Shown here in pieces: positions 25,663 through 33,783 of a stretch of 64,000 bases of DNA; the first letter of the stretch is position 1; every line of letters starts with the position of its first letter. The DNA is from a virus. The DNA lies in IMG/VR virus record IMGVR_UViG_3300033571_022897, positions 119,412-183,411 of that record, one strand, 5' to 3'. Made by a program: the position numbers and the translations under genes. The notes under the pieces were generated by a model. That model was not told where the DNA came from and did not search any database. It worked only from the letters and a program-made list of their open reading frames with translations.

Positions 25663-28600
25663 GCGACATAGTAAAATCAAAACTACCGCTATCCAAGATA
25701 GATAAAATACATCACGTATCGGACGTACACATTAGGAATTACAAACGACACGCAGAATACAATCGTGTGTTCAATAGGTTGTACGATAGGATAAAAACAA
25801 ATCTAACTAAGAACGATCTTATAGTTCTTACTGGTGATATAGTACACTCTAAAACGGACGTCACACCCGAACTGTTCAACGAGGTTCAAAAGTTCCTAAA
25901 CGGTCTGTGTGACATCGCACCGGTGCTCATGATACCCGGAAATCACGATACGAACCTCAATAATTCTCACAGACTCGACGCGTTGACCCCGATAGTAAAT
26001 GCTATGGCGTCATCTAAGCTAGAGTACTATAAAGATTCCGCCATAATTCGCTTAGGTAATGTGGATTTTTACCACTGGTCTGTCATGGACGATGAACAGG
26101 ACTACCCGTCTGTTATGGAAAATTCCCAAGTAAACATCGCGCTCTATCATGGTCCCGTAAACAATTGCACGACTGAAGCTGGGTTCATCATAGAGAACGA
26201 GAGCATGACTGTGGAAAAATTCCGAGGCTTTGATGTGGTTCTTTTGGGCGACATACACAAGACACAGTTCTTAAACCCACAGAAAACAGTTGCCTATCCA
26301 GGATCCTTAATACAACAGAACCACGGAGAAGAACGCAAGCACGGTTATTTGCTATGGGAGGTAGAAAGCAGATTCGTGGAGTTCGTTGAGGTAGAAAACG
26401 ACACGGCGTTTTACACCATAGATGTCGATGCGGGTCTACACAAACCCATAGACGAAACGCTTCCAGAGAATTTGCACCTTCGAGTAAGATACAAGAACAC
26501 AGATCAAGCAACTCTGCGCGATATAGTCGACAGCGTGAGAAAACAGAAGAACATTGTAGAAATCACAACTCAGAGGATGAGTACTTTCACCTCTAGCGAA
26601 AAGACTCTCGATGCTTCTAAAACGTTGGACTTTAGATCCATAGAACAGCAGAAAAAGTTACTCACAGATTTTCTCAAACAGAAGCATGATTTGAAACAAG
26701 AGGAGCTCGATAGAGTTCTTGAGATCAACGAACAGGTTAATAAATCACTGAAGAAAAGCGAAGTACCTAGGAACTCCATGTGGATTCCCAAGCGCTTTGA
26801 GTTCGAGAACATGTTCAGCTACGGAAAGAACAATTTCGTCGATTTTACGAACATGAAAGGTACTTTTGGACTTTTTGCGCCTAACGCAAGTGGTAAGTCC
26901 ACGTTGCTTGATTCTTTGACGTATTGCATATTCGATAAGTGTACCAAGACCAATCGTGGTCACCAAGTCATGAACTCAAGTAGCAACACGTTTTACTGTA
27001 AATTGAATTTTGAGCTCAACGGGCTCGATTATTTCATAGAGAGAAACGCTAAGCGACAAAACTCTGGAAACGTTAGGGTAGAAGTAGATTTCTACTACGT
27101 AGATGAAGAAGGAAACAAGATTTCTCTAAACGGAAAAGATCGATCGGACACTAATAATAGCATAAAAAACTTGCTGGGTAACTACGAGGACTTTGTTTTA
27201 ACGACACTATCCACACAGAGCAACAATACTGGGTTCATAGACATGAATCAGAAAGACCGTAAGGACCTACTGAGTCAATTTATGGACATAGGAGTCTTCG
27301 AAGAACTGTACAATATAGCAAACGAGACCGCCAGGGAAAATGCAGCGGTACTAAAACACTTCCAGAAAACCGACTACGAATCAAAACTCTGCGAGATAGA
27401 GCACAATCTAGAACAATACAACAAAGATCTAAAAAAACAAAATCTAGAAAAAATTCATTCAGACTCGGAGAAGTCTGTTTTGACTGATAAGTTAGAAAAA
27501 CTCATAAAAGAACTTGAGTATGTCGATACTTCTATAATAGACGAAAAGGCAATAAGCAACAGCATACAATCTTCGAAAAGCAATTTGGTAGATCTTAAAG
27601 AGGCAAAACAATTACTCACTAACGAACTACATGCTCTTGCTATAGAGATAGACGAGTTACATTTTAGAATCGATTCAGTCGATGAAAAATCTCTCAAGAC
27701 ACAATTAGAAGAGTGTAAACAACTCGTAACCGAATTCAATAACGTTAATATAGAGAAACAAAAGTTATCAGAGCACATTTCCCATAAATTGGATAAAATG
27801 GGAAAATTGAAAGAGTTGGAATACGATCCAAACTGTAAGTATTGCATGGGAAATGTGTTTGTAAAAGACGCCATAACCGCAAAAGAACAAATAACTGCAG
27901 ATAAAGAGAAGCTTCAAGTGTTAGAAAATAAGCACAAAGAACTCGCCTCTAGTGTAAAAAAGTGTGCATTGATCGAGCAATCTAGAGATTCTTACGAAGA
28001 AGTTAAAAGAATCTTAATGACCCTTAAGAATAAGTCTTCTGAATTGTCTTTGAAACTTGAGAGAGTCATCAATAAGATAAAATCAGAGGAGGATTCAATA
28101 AAATTGGGCGAAGAGAAACTACAACTTAGAAAAAAACAACTCTCTTCCATTAAGAAAAACGAAATAACAAATAAAAAGATAGAGGACACCAAGCGTGATA
28201 TCAAAGTGCTTGATGCGGAAATAAAATTGTTGAACTCCTCGCTATCAGATCTAAACGCGCAGATAAAGATAACTGAGAAGAGCATAGACGATTTAAGAAC
28301 TGAGATTGATAAGCGTAAAGGCCTTGAAACTTCTCACCAACTGTATCAATACTATTTAGAAGCCACTCATAGGGACGGAATACCTCACGAAGTCATATCT
28401 GTAACAATACCACAGATAGAAGAGGAAGTCAACAACATCCTTTCTCAATTGGTTGATTTTAGGATAGTATTTGAAACTGACGATAAGAACGTCAACGCCT
28501 ACATCGCCTACAGCGAAGAGCGGTTTTGGCCTTTAGAGTTGACTTCCGGAATGGAAAAGTTCGTCTCGTCCCTAGCAATTCGTACAGCACTTATCAACAT

Positions 28601-28817
28601 ATCCACCCTTCCCAGGCCCAATTTTATTGCGATAGACGAGGGCTTTGGATCTTTGGACAAATCAAACCTTGGATCCATGTCGCTGCTCTTCGATTACTTA
28701 AAGACCCAATTCAAATTTATAGTTATAATATCCCACATTGACTCTATGCGTGACGTGGTAGACTCCTACATAGAAATCCACAAAGTAAAAGATAGGTCAT
28801 TAGTGAACCACGAGTAG
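25659..28817 (+). CDS. 47-46: Fused recombination nuclease-ATPase (gp47-gp46, Mre11-Rad50/SbcD-SbcC type)
   Basis: The protein has 1052 aa. Residues 1-330 are a Mre11/SbcD-type metallophosphatase: D22-x-H24 in V-S-D-V-H, D60 in T-G-D-I-V-H, G-N-H-D (94-97), then Y-H-G-P and G-D-I-H. From about residue 385 a Rad50-type ATPase follows: Walker A A-P-N-A-S-G-K-S-T with K413, long coiled coils, zinc-hook C726-x2-C729, signature L-T-S-G-M-E-K-F, Walker B I-A-I-D-E with D993-E994. T4 encodes these as two separate genes, 47 and 46. Here there is one continuous frame with no internal stop. The complex resects DNA ends for recombination-dependent replication and helps degrade host DNA. The Walker A first Gly is Ala. 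Confidence 0.9.
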   Translation: MSDIVKSKLPLSKIDKIHHVSDVHIRNYKRHAEYNRVFNRLYDRIKTNLTKNDLIVLTGDIVHSKTDVTPELFNEVQKFLNGLCDIAPVLMIPGNHDTNLNNSHRLDALTPIVNAMASSKLEYYKDSAIIRLGNVDFYHWSVMDDEQDYPSVMENSQVNIALYHGPVNNCTTEAGFIIENESMTVEKFRGFDVVLLGDIHKTQFLNPQKTVAYPGSLIQQNHGEERKHGYLLWEVESRFVEFVEVENDTAFYTIDVDAGLHKPIDETLPENLHLRVRYKNTDQATLRDIVDSVRKQKNIVEITTQRMSTFTSSEKTLDASKTLDFRSIEQQKKLLTDFLKQKHDLKQEELDRVLEINEQVNKSLKKSEVPRNSMWIPKRFEFENMFSYGKNNFVDFTNMKGTFGLFAPNASGKSTLLDSLTYCIFDKCTKTNRGHQVMNSSSNTFYCKLNFELNGLDYFIERNAKRQNSGNVRVEVDFYYVDEEGNKISLNGKDRSDTNNSIKNLLGNYEDFVLTTLSTQSNNTGFIDMNQKDRKDLLSQFMDIGVFEELYNIANETARENAAVLKHFQKTDYESKLCEIEHNLEQYNKDLKKQNLEKIHSDSEKSVLTDKLEKLIKELEYVDTSIIDEKAISNSIQSSKSNLVDLKEAKQLLTNELHALAIEIDELHFRIDSVDEKSLKTQLEECKQLVTEFNNVNIEKQKLSEHISHKLDKMGKLKELEYDPNCKYCMGNVFVKDAITAKEQITADKEKLQVLENKHKELASSVKKCALIEQSRDSYEEVKRILMTLKNKSSELSLKLERVINKIKSEEDSIKLGEEKLQLRKKQLSSIKKNEITNKKIEDTKRDIKVLDAEIKLLNSSLSDLNAQIKITEKSIDDLRTEIDKRKGLETSHQLYQYYLEATHRDGIPHEVISVTIPQIEEEVNNILSQLVDFRIVFETDDKNVNAYIAYSEERFWPLELTSGMEKFVSSLAIRTALINISTLPRPNFIAIDEGFGSLDKSNLGSMSLLFDYLKTQFKFIVIISHIDSMRDVVDSYIEIHKVKDRSLVNHE

Positions 28818-28819
28818 TC

Positions 28820-28828
28820 ATATTTATA
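28820..28828 (+). promoter_or_regulatory. ATATTTATA box, candidate late promoter
   Basis: The plus strand reads CATATTTATA, then CGT, then ATG. The 3-nt spacing means any transcript started at the normal distance would be leaderless or nearly so. Confidence 0.45.
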
Positions 28829-28831
28829 CGT

Positions 28832-30547
28832 ATGAAGACTACTGTTTTACTCCCCGGAGGATTTAAACCTCCACACGTGGGACACCTACAACTCGCAAAC
28901 GCTTACGCCGCTGATCCCAGTGTTGAAAAAGTGGTGGTGCTTGTCGGTCCCTCTGAGCGAGACGGAATAGGCCGAAATCAATCTTTAGCCGTTTGGAAAC
29001 TTCTTCCTACTCACCCAAAAGTGAAAGTAGTCGCTTCTAATGTAGATAATCCCATGGAAGCAGCGTTTGAAACAGTGTTGAATTTGGACAAATCAGCAAC
29101 AGGACAATATGCAATGGGAGCTAGTTCAAAGGGATCTGACGCTGAAAGATCCAAGGTATTTGTTGACTATCTAAGAAAACACAAAACAGTTCCAACTCCT
29201 AGAGACAAAAAGATGACGCCGAAAGGCGTAAATCCAGTTTTACTTCCAATAGATACAAGACCCTTATTGTATAGAGGTCGTACAGACAAATTGAACGGAA
29301 CCGGTATAAGCGCTAGCGTGCTCAGAAAAGATCTTAAACTAGGCGACGTAAATAATTTTGCTACAAACTATCCAGGTGTTCCTAAGAACATCATACAGAA
29401 CATTTTCGACATACTGTCAAAAAAAAAGCTGAAAACTCCTACTAAAAAGTTAAGAGAATTTGCTGATATCTTGGAAAGTGTGGCGGTATTTAGAACAGCC
29501 ATAAGACAATTACTTACAGAGGGAGGAGCAGCTGGACACATGGCCCACCCATTTGATATCCCTACAGTGAAAAACGGATCTGATCTCATAAAAGTCTTTA
29601 AAGACACTGAGACGTATTTAAAGAATAACGAAGTGCCCCTAAAAATAGACGGCATAAATTCTTCCATTAGGCTTGTAAATACCGATAGTGGTAAAGAATT
29701 TGCGTTGGACCGTGGGTCTAACAAATCTCTGGATGTAAAGGGTGTAACAACTAAAGACTTAAAAGACAGGTTCGAAAAGGGTCATGGAATGATAAAGATC
29801 GGTGGCACCGTTCTTAAGATATTCAACGAGGCATTACCGTCTGCTAAATCTGCGTTAAGCAAATTGGGAATCATGAAGAATCCTAACATTATGCTTAACA
29901 TAGAATACGTAGAAGGAAAATCTAACGTGCAAAAGTACGAAAAGAATTTCATAGTGATACACAATTTGCTTGAAGTAAAACAGTCGAAAGAGGGAAAAAG
30001 GTCTATAGGTGAAATGTCTTATTCTAAAAACGATCTTCAAGCTTTGGTAGATGCTTTGAAACCGACAGCTAAAAAGTACGGATTCGAAGTGTTCAATGTG
30101 ATACCGGCAAAAATGGAAAAGAGTTCTAGTCTTTCAACCGAATTGGGTAAATCCTATACGGTGAATTACGCTAAAGGTAAGAAAGAAACCAAGACCCTGG
30201 ATCAGTGGTTGAAGGATGCTAAGAATACTAAAGGTCAGAAACTAAAATTGAAAGACGGTAAAACTGTCGATGCGTTGAGCAAACAAGTTTTCATGGCGAT
30301 AAACGGGGGTCAAAACATCCAAGACATGGTCGCTGATCCTAAAGACATGAAAATTGCTATAGATTCTTTTGTCATATATCTAGCAACAGAAAAATTAGGA
30401 GAAGCTATACTCAAATCAATGAGCTCTCCTTTAGGAGACGTTAACGATCAAGAGGGTATAGTGGTTAGAAACCCCAAGGTTTACGATAAACCCTATAAGA
30501 TCACTGGGTCTTTCATAACTAGGGGAATGCAATCACAATTCCGATAA
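28832..30547 (+). CDS. Bifunctional nucleotidyltransferase / ligase-like protein
   Basis: The protein has 571 aa. Residues 1-200 form a HIGH-superfamily nucleotidyltransferase domain: P-G-G-F-K-P-P-H-V-G-H (H15-x-G-H18) and I-S-A-S-V-L-R near residue 160, as in NMN, pantetheine-phosphate or cytidylyl transferases. A helix ending L-L-T-E230 is followed by G-G-A-A-G-H-M-A-H-P-F-D and a second domain (about 231-571). That domain has the covalent nucleotidyltransferase motif K271-I-D-G and an E541-G-I-V-V-R motif, characteristic of DNA/RNA ligases. A joined enzyme might charge a small molecule and also seal nucleic acid; substrates are unknown. The start is fixed by the domain beginning at residue 2. 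Confidence 0.75.
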   Translation: MKTTVLLPGGFKPPHVGHLQLANAYAADPSVEKVVVLVGPSERDGIGRNQSLAVWKLLPTHPKVKVVASNVDNPMEAAFETVLNLDKSATGQYAMGASSKGSDAERSKVFVDYLRKHKTVPTPRDKKMTPKGVNPVLLPIDTRPLLYRGRTDKLNGTGISASVLRKDLKLGDVNNFATNYPGVPKNIIQNIFDILSKKKLKTPTKKLREFADILESVAVFRTAIRQLLTEGGAAGHMAHPFDIPTVKNGSDLIKVFKDTETYLKNNEVPLKIDGINSSIRLVNTDSGKEFALDRGSNKSLDVKGVTTKDLKDRFEKGHGMIKIGGTVLKIFNEALPSAKSALSKLGIMKNPNIMLNIEYVEGKSNVQKYEKNFIVIHNLLEVKQSKEGKRSIGEMSYSKNDLQALVDALKPTAKKYGFEVFNVIPAKMEKSSSLSTELGKSYTVNYAKGKKETKTLDQWLKDAKNTKGQKLKLKDGKTVDALSKQVFMAINGGQNIQDMVADPKDMKIAIDSFVIYLATEKLGEAILKSMSSPLGDVNDQEGIVVRNPKVYDKPYKITGSFITRGMQSQFR

Positions 30548-30552
30548 TTCTC

Positions 30553-31458
30553 ATGAAGGATACACAAAAAATAGCGATAATAAGGGATTTCTTGAAGTAC
30601 TGCTATCATGAGCTTCAGATAAAAGAAGCACCTAAGATCCGTTTACACCATGACAATAAAGCAGTAAAAGATCAAGCGAGTTTCGGAGGCTATTATCCAG
30701 ACGGAAAAAGCATTCAAGTGTACATGAAAAACCGGAATTTGGCCGACGTTCTTAGAACTTTGGGTCATGAACTGGTTCATCACAGTCAACACGAAATAGC
30801 TGGTATAGACGTAATGGACGGAGCAACTGGATCAGATTATGAGAACGAAGCGAATAGCAAAGCTGGTGTTCTATTAAGGAATTACGGAAAGATGAATCCC
30901 ATGATTTACGAATCAGTAGTTTACATGGAGATGATAAACGAAGAAGACACAAAAGTCTATCAGATATACTGTGACATGGACGGGGTATTGTGCGATTTCG
31001 ATGCGCAATTTGAACACTATTTCGGAAACTCTCCGTCAGAATACAAAAAAGAAAAAGGCATACCAAGTTTTAAGAACGCAATAGACGAAGCAGGAAAAGA
31101 TTTTTGGGCTAACATGCCATGGACTTCAGCGGGAAAAAGACTGTGGGAAAAGATAGGAGAATACGGGGTGATAATACTCACGGACCCCTCTAATTTTACA
31201 GATTCTAAGAAGGGAAAACTTGAGTGGATAAATCTCCATCTTTCTCCAATGCCGAAAAGCGTGATATTCAAATCTACCGGTAAAAAACACGAGGTACTTC
31301 AGGGTATGAATCCGAATGACGTAGAAAAATGCGTTCTTATAGACGATTCAAAACTTAATACTCAACCTTGGGAATCTGCAGGAGGTATAGCATTTGAACA
31401 TAGCGATAACAATCCCACACATTATCAAGTAGATCTTCTAAAATTAAAAGACAAATAA
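30553..31458 (+). CDS. Metallopeptidase-like domain fused to HAD phosphatase
   Basis: The protein has 301 aa. Residues 1-125 contain an H72-E-L-V-H76 zinc-protease motif followed by a Glu-rich helix (D-Y-E-N-E-A-N), as in minimal SprT/IrrE-like metallopeptidases. Residues 135-301 are a HAD phosphatase: Y-C-D141-M-D143-G-V-L-C-D-F-D nucleophile motif, a later I-L-T-D-P-S, a Lys near I-F-K-S-T-G-K-K, and L-I-D-D-S. The DMDGVL type is closest to 5'(3')-deoxyribonucleotidases. I128-N-E130 lies exactly at the domain junction, fitting a prohead-protease site. It is 5 nt downstream of the nucleotidyltransferase-ligase gene, so co-expressed. Confidence 0.75.
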   Translation: MKDTQKIAIIRDFLKYCYHELQIKEAPKIRLHHDNKAVKDQASFGGYYPDGKSIQVYMKNRNLADVLRTLGHELVHHSQHEIAGIDVMDGATGSDYENEANSKAGVLLRNYGKMNPMIYESVVYMEMINEEDTKVYQIYCDMDGVLCDFDAQFEHYFGNSPSEYKKEKGIPSFKNAIDEAGKDFWANMPWTSAGKRLWEKIGEYGVIILTDPSNFTDSKKGKLEWINLHLSPMPKSVIFKSTGKKHEVLQGMNPNDVEKCVLIDDSKLNTQPWESAGGIAFEHSDNNPTHYQVDLLKLKDK

Positions 31459-31463
31459 AAGTC

Positions 31464-32033
31464 ATGAAAGAATCAAATTTAAACAAAGAGTTTAGTAAAC
31501 GAGAGGTACAACGGATGAGAAATCTCATCTCTGGACAAATTGGAGAAAAAACCCAAGTCCAATCTGGATGGGAAAAACAAAAACAATATCGAAAAGAGGG
31601 CGAAGTTTGGGAAGAAAACGGAAAAAATTGGACAATAAAAAACGGGATAAAACAGAGTGTCACAAAGCACGATTCTATAAGGAAATTAGCCCACTTTCCA
31701 ATAGCCTGTCCAAAGTGTAAAAAACACATGAGGGCAGACGATATAAACAAAAAAATGTATTCTATACACTCTATGTGCTTAGATTGTGTCATAGAAATGG
31801 AAGCAGAATTGAAAAAACAGGGCACTTTTGAAAGTTACAGTACACAGATTGTAAAGAGCAATCAAACAGTTTATTTAAAGGACATTGAAGACGCTCTGGA
31901 GGCTTGGTATAAAGACAACGAAACGTATGTTACCGAGAATGGACAGATAGAATCTTGGGTCGGTGGAAACAAAAAGAATGTTTATGATGCCGTAAAAGAG
32001 CAATTGAACCGAATAAAAAGCGAACAGGAGTAG
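31464..32033 (+). CDS. Zinc-ribbon protein, unknown
   Basis: The protein has 189 aa. It is basic at the N-terminus, with W-x-x-Q-K-Q-Y-R-K-E-G and a W-E-E-N-G-K-N-W-T motif. A C-P-K-C...C-L-D-C pair around residues 80-115 should bind zinc. The C-terminus is helical and acidic. It is 5 nt downstream of the metallopeptidase-HAD gene. The W-x-E-N-G-K-x-W-T-I-K-N-G-I block is one I recall from unnamed T4-like phage proteins; function unknown. Confidence 0.55.
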   Translation: MKESNLNKEFSKREVQRMRNLISGQIGEKTQVQSGWEKQKQYRKEGEVWEENGKNWTIKNGIKQSVTKHDSIRKLAHFPIACPKCKKHMRADDINKKMYSIHSMCLDCVIEMEAELKKQGTFESYSTQIVKSNQTVYLKDIEDALEAWYKDNETYVTENGQIESWVGGNKKNVYDAVKEQLNRIKSEQE

Positions 32034-32042
32034 ATATTTATA
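32034..32042 (+). promoter_or_regulatory. ATATTTATA box, candidate late promoter
   Basis: The plus strand reads GATATTTATAAG 13 nt before the ATG of the 220-aa gene, starting at the stop codon of the preceding gene. Confidence 0.4.
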
Positions 32043-32055
32043 AGAAAAAACCAGT

Positions 32056-32718
32056 ATGCTGACAAGAAAACAACTTAGACTTCTCGAAAATAAACTCAAG
32101 AAGCACGCTGTAAAAGAGGGAGAACTCGATGGAGCCGTATCCCAGCTTTTTTTGGTTAAGAAGCCAGAAGATGGATGCGCAATGAAAGGAATGATTCAAC
32201 CCATAGATCCTCTAGTAGGTTTACAAGGATCTCAAATGGTACCAGACCAAATACACGGGGTGTATCCAGATAAAGAATTAGCGGCGACTGTTGCAGAGGG
32301 TTTATGCGCAGAATGCATGCAACGTGAACAAGCTCTCGAAGAGAAGAAGTATAAAGTCACTGAGAAGTTGAAAAAAGCGATCAATGTGCTTGAAAAGCAA
32401 CGTACCGAATCTATGAATCTCATAAAAGAGGAACCTGCAAAAGCTGGCGAACACAAGGACGTTGTAGCTAATATCACGTCTAAAATAGATGATTACATGA
32501 CTACTTTAGAGAAAGTGGCAAAGTCTGTTAAGCCTAAAGAAAAAGAAGAGAAGTCGAAAGACAAAAAAGATAAAGATAACCTAAAAGAAGATCTTGCCAA
32601 ACAAGATAATCTTGATAGTGCACAATACCAAAAAGAAAAAGATAAAAAGGGTTTCAAAAAATCAGATTGGAAATGGAATCCAAACCAAAGTCTTTATAAC
32701 AGAAACAGAAAAAAATGA
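32056..32718 (+). CDS. Lysine-rich unknown protein
   Basis: The protein has 220 aa. The N-terminus (R-K-Q-L-R-L-L-E-N-K-L-K-K-H) contains an L-L-E. A Cys-containing central part (D-G-C-A and L-C-A-E-C-M) might bind a metal. The last 70 residues are dominated by Lys/Asp/Glu and end K-W-N-P-N-Q-S-L-Y-N-R-N-R-K-K. Its stop overlaps the next start. A packaged internal head protein would fit the basic tail and the LxE, but that is inference. Confidence 0.5.
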   Translation: MLTRKQLRLLENKLKKHAVKEGELDGAVSQLFLVKKPEDGCAMKGMIQPIDPLVGLQGSQMVPDQIHGVYPDKELAATVAEGLCAECMQREQALEEKKYKVTEKLKKAINVLEKQRTESMNLIKEEPAKAGEHKDVVANITSKIDDYMTTLEKVAKSVKPKEKEEKSKDKKDKDNLKEDLAKQDNLDSAQYQKEKDKKGFKKSDWKWNPNQSLYNRNRKK

Positions 32719-33080
32719 TGGACCAGTTCGCTATATTCGTCGGTACTCTGATGCAGAGTCGCAATCAGGTACACATATACCATTTACAAACTGACTCTTA
32801 CGCTGCGCACGTAGCGCTTCAAGGGTATTACGATGGGATAGTGGGTTTAATAGACGGATTGGTAGAATCTTATCAAGGCAGATACGGAATACTTACCGGT
32901 TACAGAATGGCAGGAAACATAAAAGAAGATAACAATCCTATTATGTATTTCGAAGGTCTTTGTAAATTCGTAGAAACGCTGAGATCACAGATTCCCCAAG
33001 ACTCCTACATCCAGAATCAAGTTGACGAAGTGGTAGCTCTTATAGAGTCAACAAAGTATAAGCTGAAATTTCTGAAGTGA
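32715..33080 (+). CDS. Dps/ferritin-like helical protein
   Basis: The protein has 121 aa and is all-helical. The N-terminal helix has a Q-V-H-I-Y-H-L-Q-T pattern, then S-Y-A-A-H-V-A-L-Q-G-Y-Y-D-G-I-V-G-L-I-D. These are spaced like the His and Asp/Glu ligands of Dps/ferritin-like proteins. A similar small family is known to me from T4-like phages as 'Dps-like'. Dps proteins bind DNA and detoxify iron/peroxide. It overlaps both neighbours by a few bases. The assignment rests on pattern, not on a search. Confidence 0.5.
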   Translation: MMDQFAIFVGTLMQSRNQVHIYHLQTDSYAAHVALQGYYDGIVGLIDGLVESYQGRYGILTGYRMAGNIKEDNNPIMYFEGLCKFVETLRSQIPQDSYIQNQVDEVVALIESTKYKLKFLK

Positions 33081-33514
33081 TGAATACCACAGACATGATA
33101 CAATGTAAAAACTGTGGTTGGGAGTGGAAAGCTTCAGAGGGGGGCAAAGATAAGTACATTTGTCATAAGTGTGGAACAGATAACAGTCCCATAGAAGAAC
33201 TTCACGAAGGCCAATTTTGTCCGCAGTGTTTAATAGAGTATATACTAGAGAGGTGGAATAAAGGCATTCTTGAAGAGGCAGAATATCAAGGGAGGACAGT
33301 TCCGCTTGGTAAACCCATGGCGGGAGACGTAAAGAAATTTAAGGTCTATGTAAAAAATAAAAAAGGTAACGTTGTAAAGGTAAACTTCGGACAAAAGGGC
33401 GTAAAGATCAAGAAAAATAATCCCGGAAGGAGAAAAAATTTCAGAGCTCGTCATCGTTGTGATACCGCGAAAGACCGAACCACAGCAAGATACTGGTCTT
33501 GCAGAAAGTGGTAA
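33080..33514 (+). CDS. Zinc ribbon fused to a basic phage domain (R-x-R-H-x-C-type)
   Basis: The protein has 144 aa from the ATG at 33080; a GTG one codon earlier is less likely. Residues 9-31 form a zinc ribbon (C9-x2-C12, C28-x2-C31), with a further C-P-Q-C at 47-50. After G-I-L-E65 comes E-A-E-Y-Q-G-R, then K-K-F-K-V-Y-V-K-N, V-K-V-N-F-G, and the ending R-R-K-N-F-R-A-R-H-R-C ... A-R-Y-W-S-C. I know this ending from small virion-associated proteins of T4-like phages (DUF5872-like). The I-L-E/E junction fits a prohead-protease site separating the two parts. Confidence 0.65.
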   Translation: MNTTDMIQCKNCGWEWKASEGGKDKYICHKCGTDNSPIEELHEGQFCPQCLIEYILERWNKGILEEAEYQGRTVPLGKPMAGDVKKFKVYVKNKKGNVVKVNFGQKGVKIKKNNPGRRKNFRARHRCDTAKDRTTARYWSCRKW

Positions 33515-33555
33515 GGCGTTATTGAATGTTTGTATTGAATATAATAATATGGACG

Positions 33556-33783
33556 ATGGCAGTAAACACTCAAACAACCTGGAGAAAAACACTAGCGGGG
33601 AATCTAGCGACATTCTGTTTGATGATGGCGATGTTTTTCAACCCTCTTGGATTCGACGTGCTTTTCAAGACAGTGATGGACTTGACAAACAGCTATTGGA
33701 TTACGGATTTTATTTTCTATGGCGCTGCACTATTATTTCTTGGATTGTATATTTTATTGAAATCGTATTCTAAAAAACTATGA
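33556..33783 (+). CDS. Small two-helix membrane protein
   Basis: The protein has 75 aa with two hydrophobic segments (about residues 12-30 and 45-68, the latter W-I-T-D-F-I-F-Y-G-A-A-L-L-F-L-G-L-Y). I chose the ATG at 33556 (M-A-V-N-T-Q-T-T-W-R-K) over the in-frame ATG at 33526: related phage proteins, as I remember them, start near the W-R-K motif, and the extension adds an odd hydrophobic leader. The TGA overlaps the next ATG. A membrane role such as a superinfection or lysis accessory is possible but unproven. Confidence 0.6.
   Translation: MAVNTQTTWRKTLAGNLATFCLMMAMFFNPLGFDVLFKTVMDLTNSYWITDFIFYGAALLFLGLYILLKSYSKKL

Noticed and set aside
33459-33773. 104-aa frame overlapping the small membrane protein
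   Set aside because: It overlaps the end of the zinc-ribbon gene and the whole membrane-protein gene in another frame; the membrane protein has a coherent two-helix pattern and coupled stop/start.
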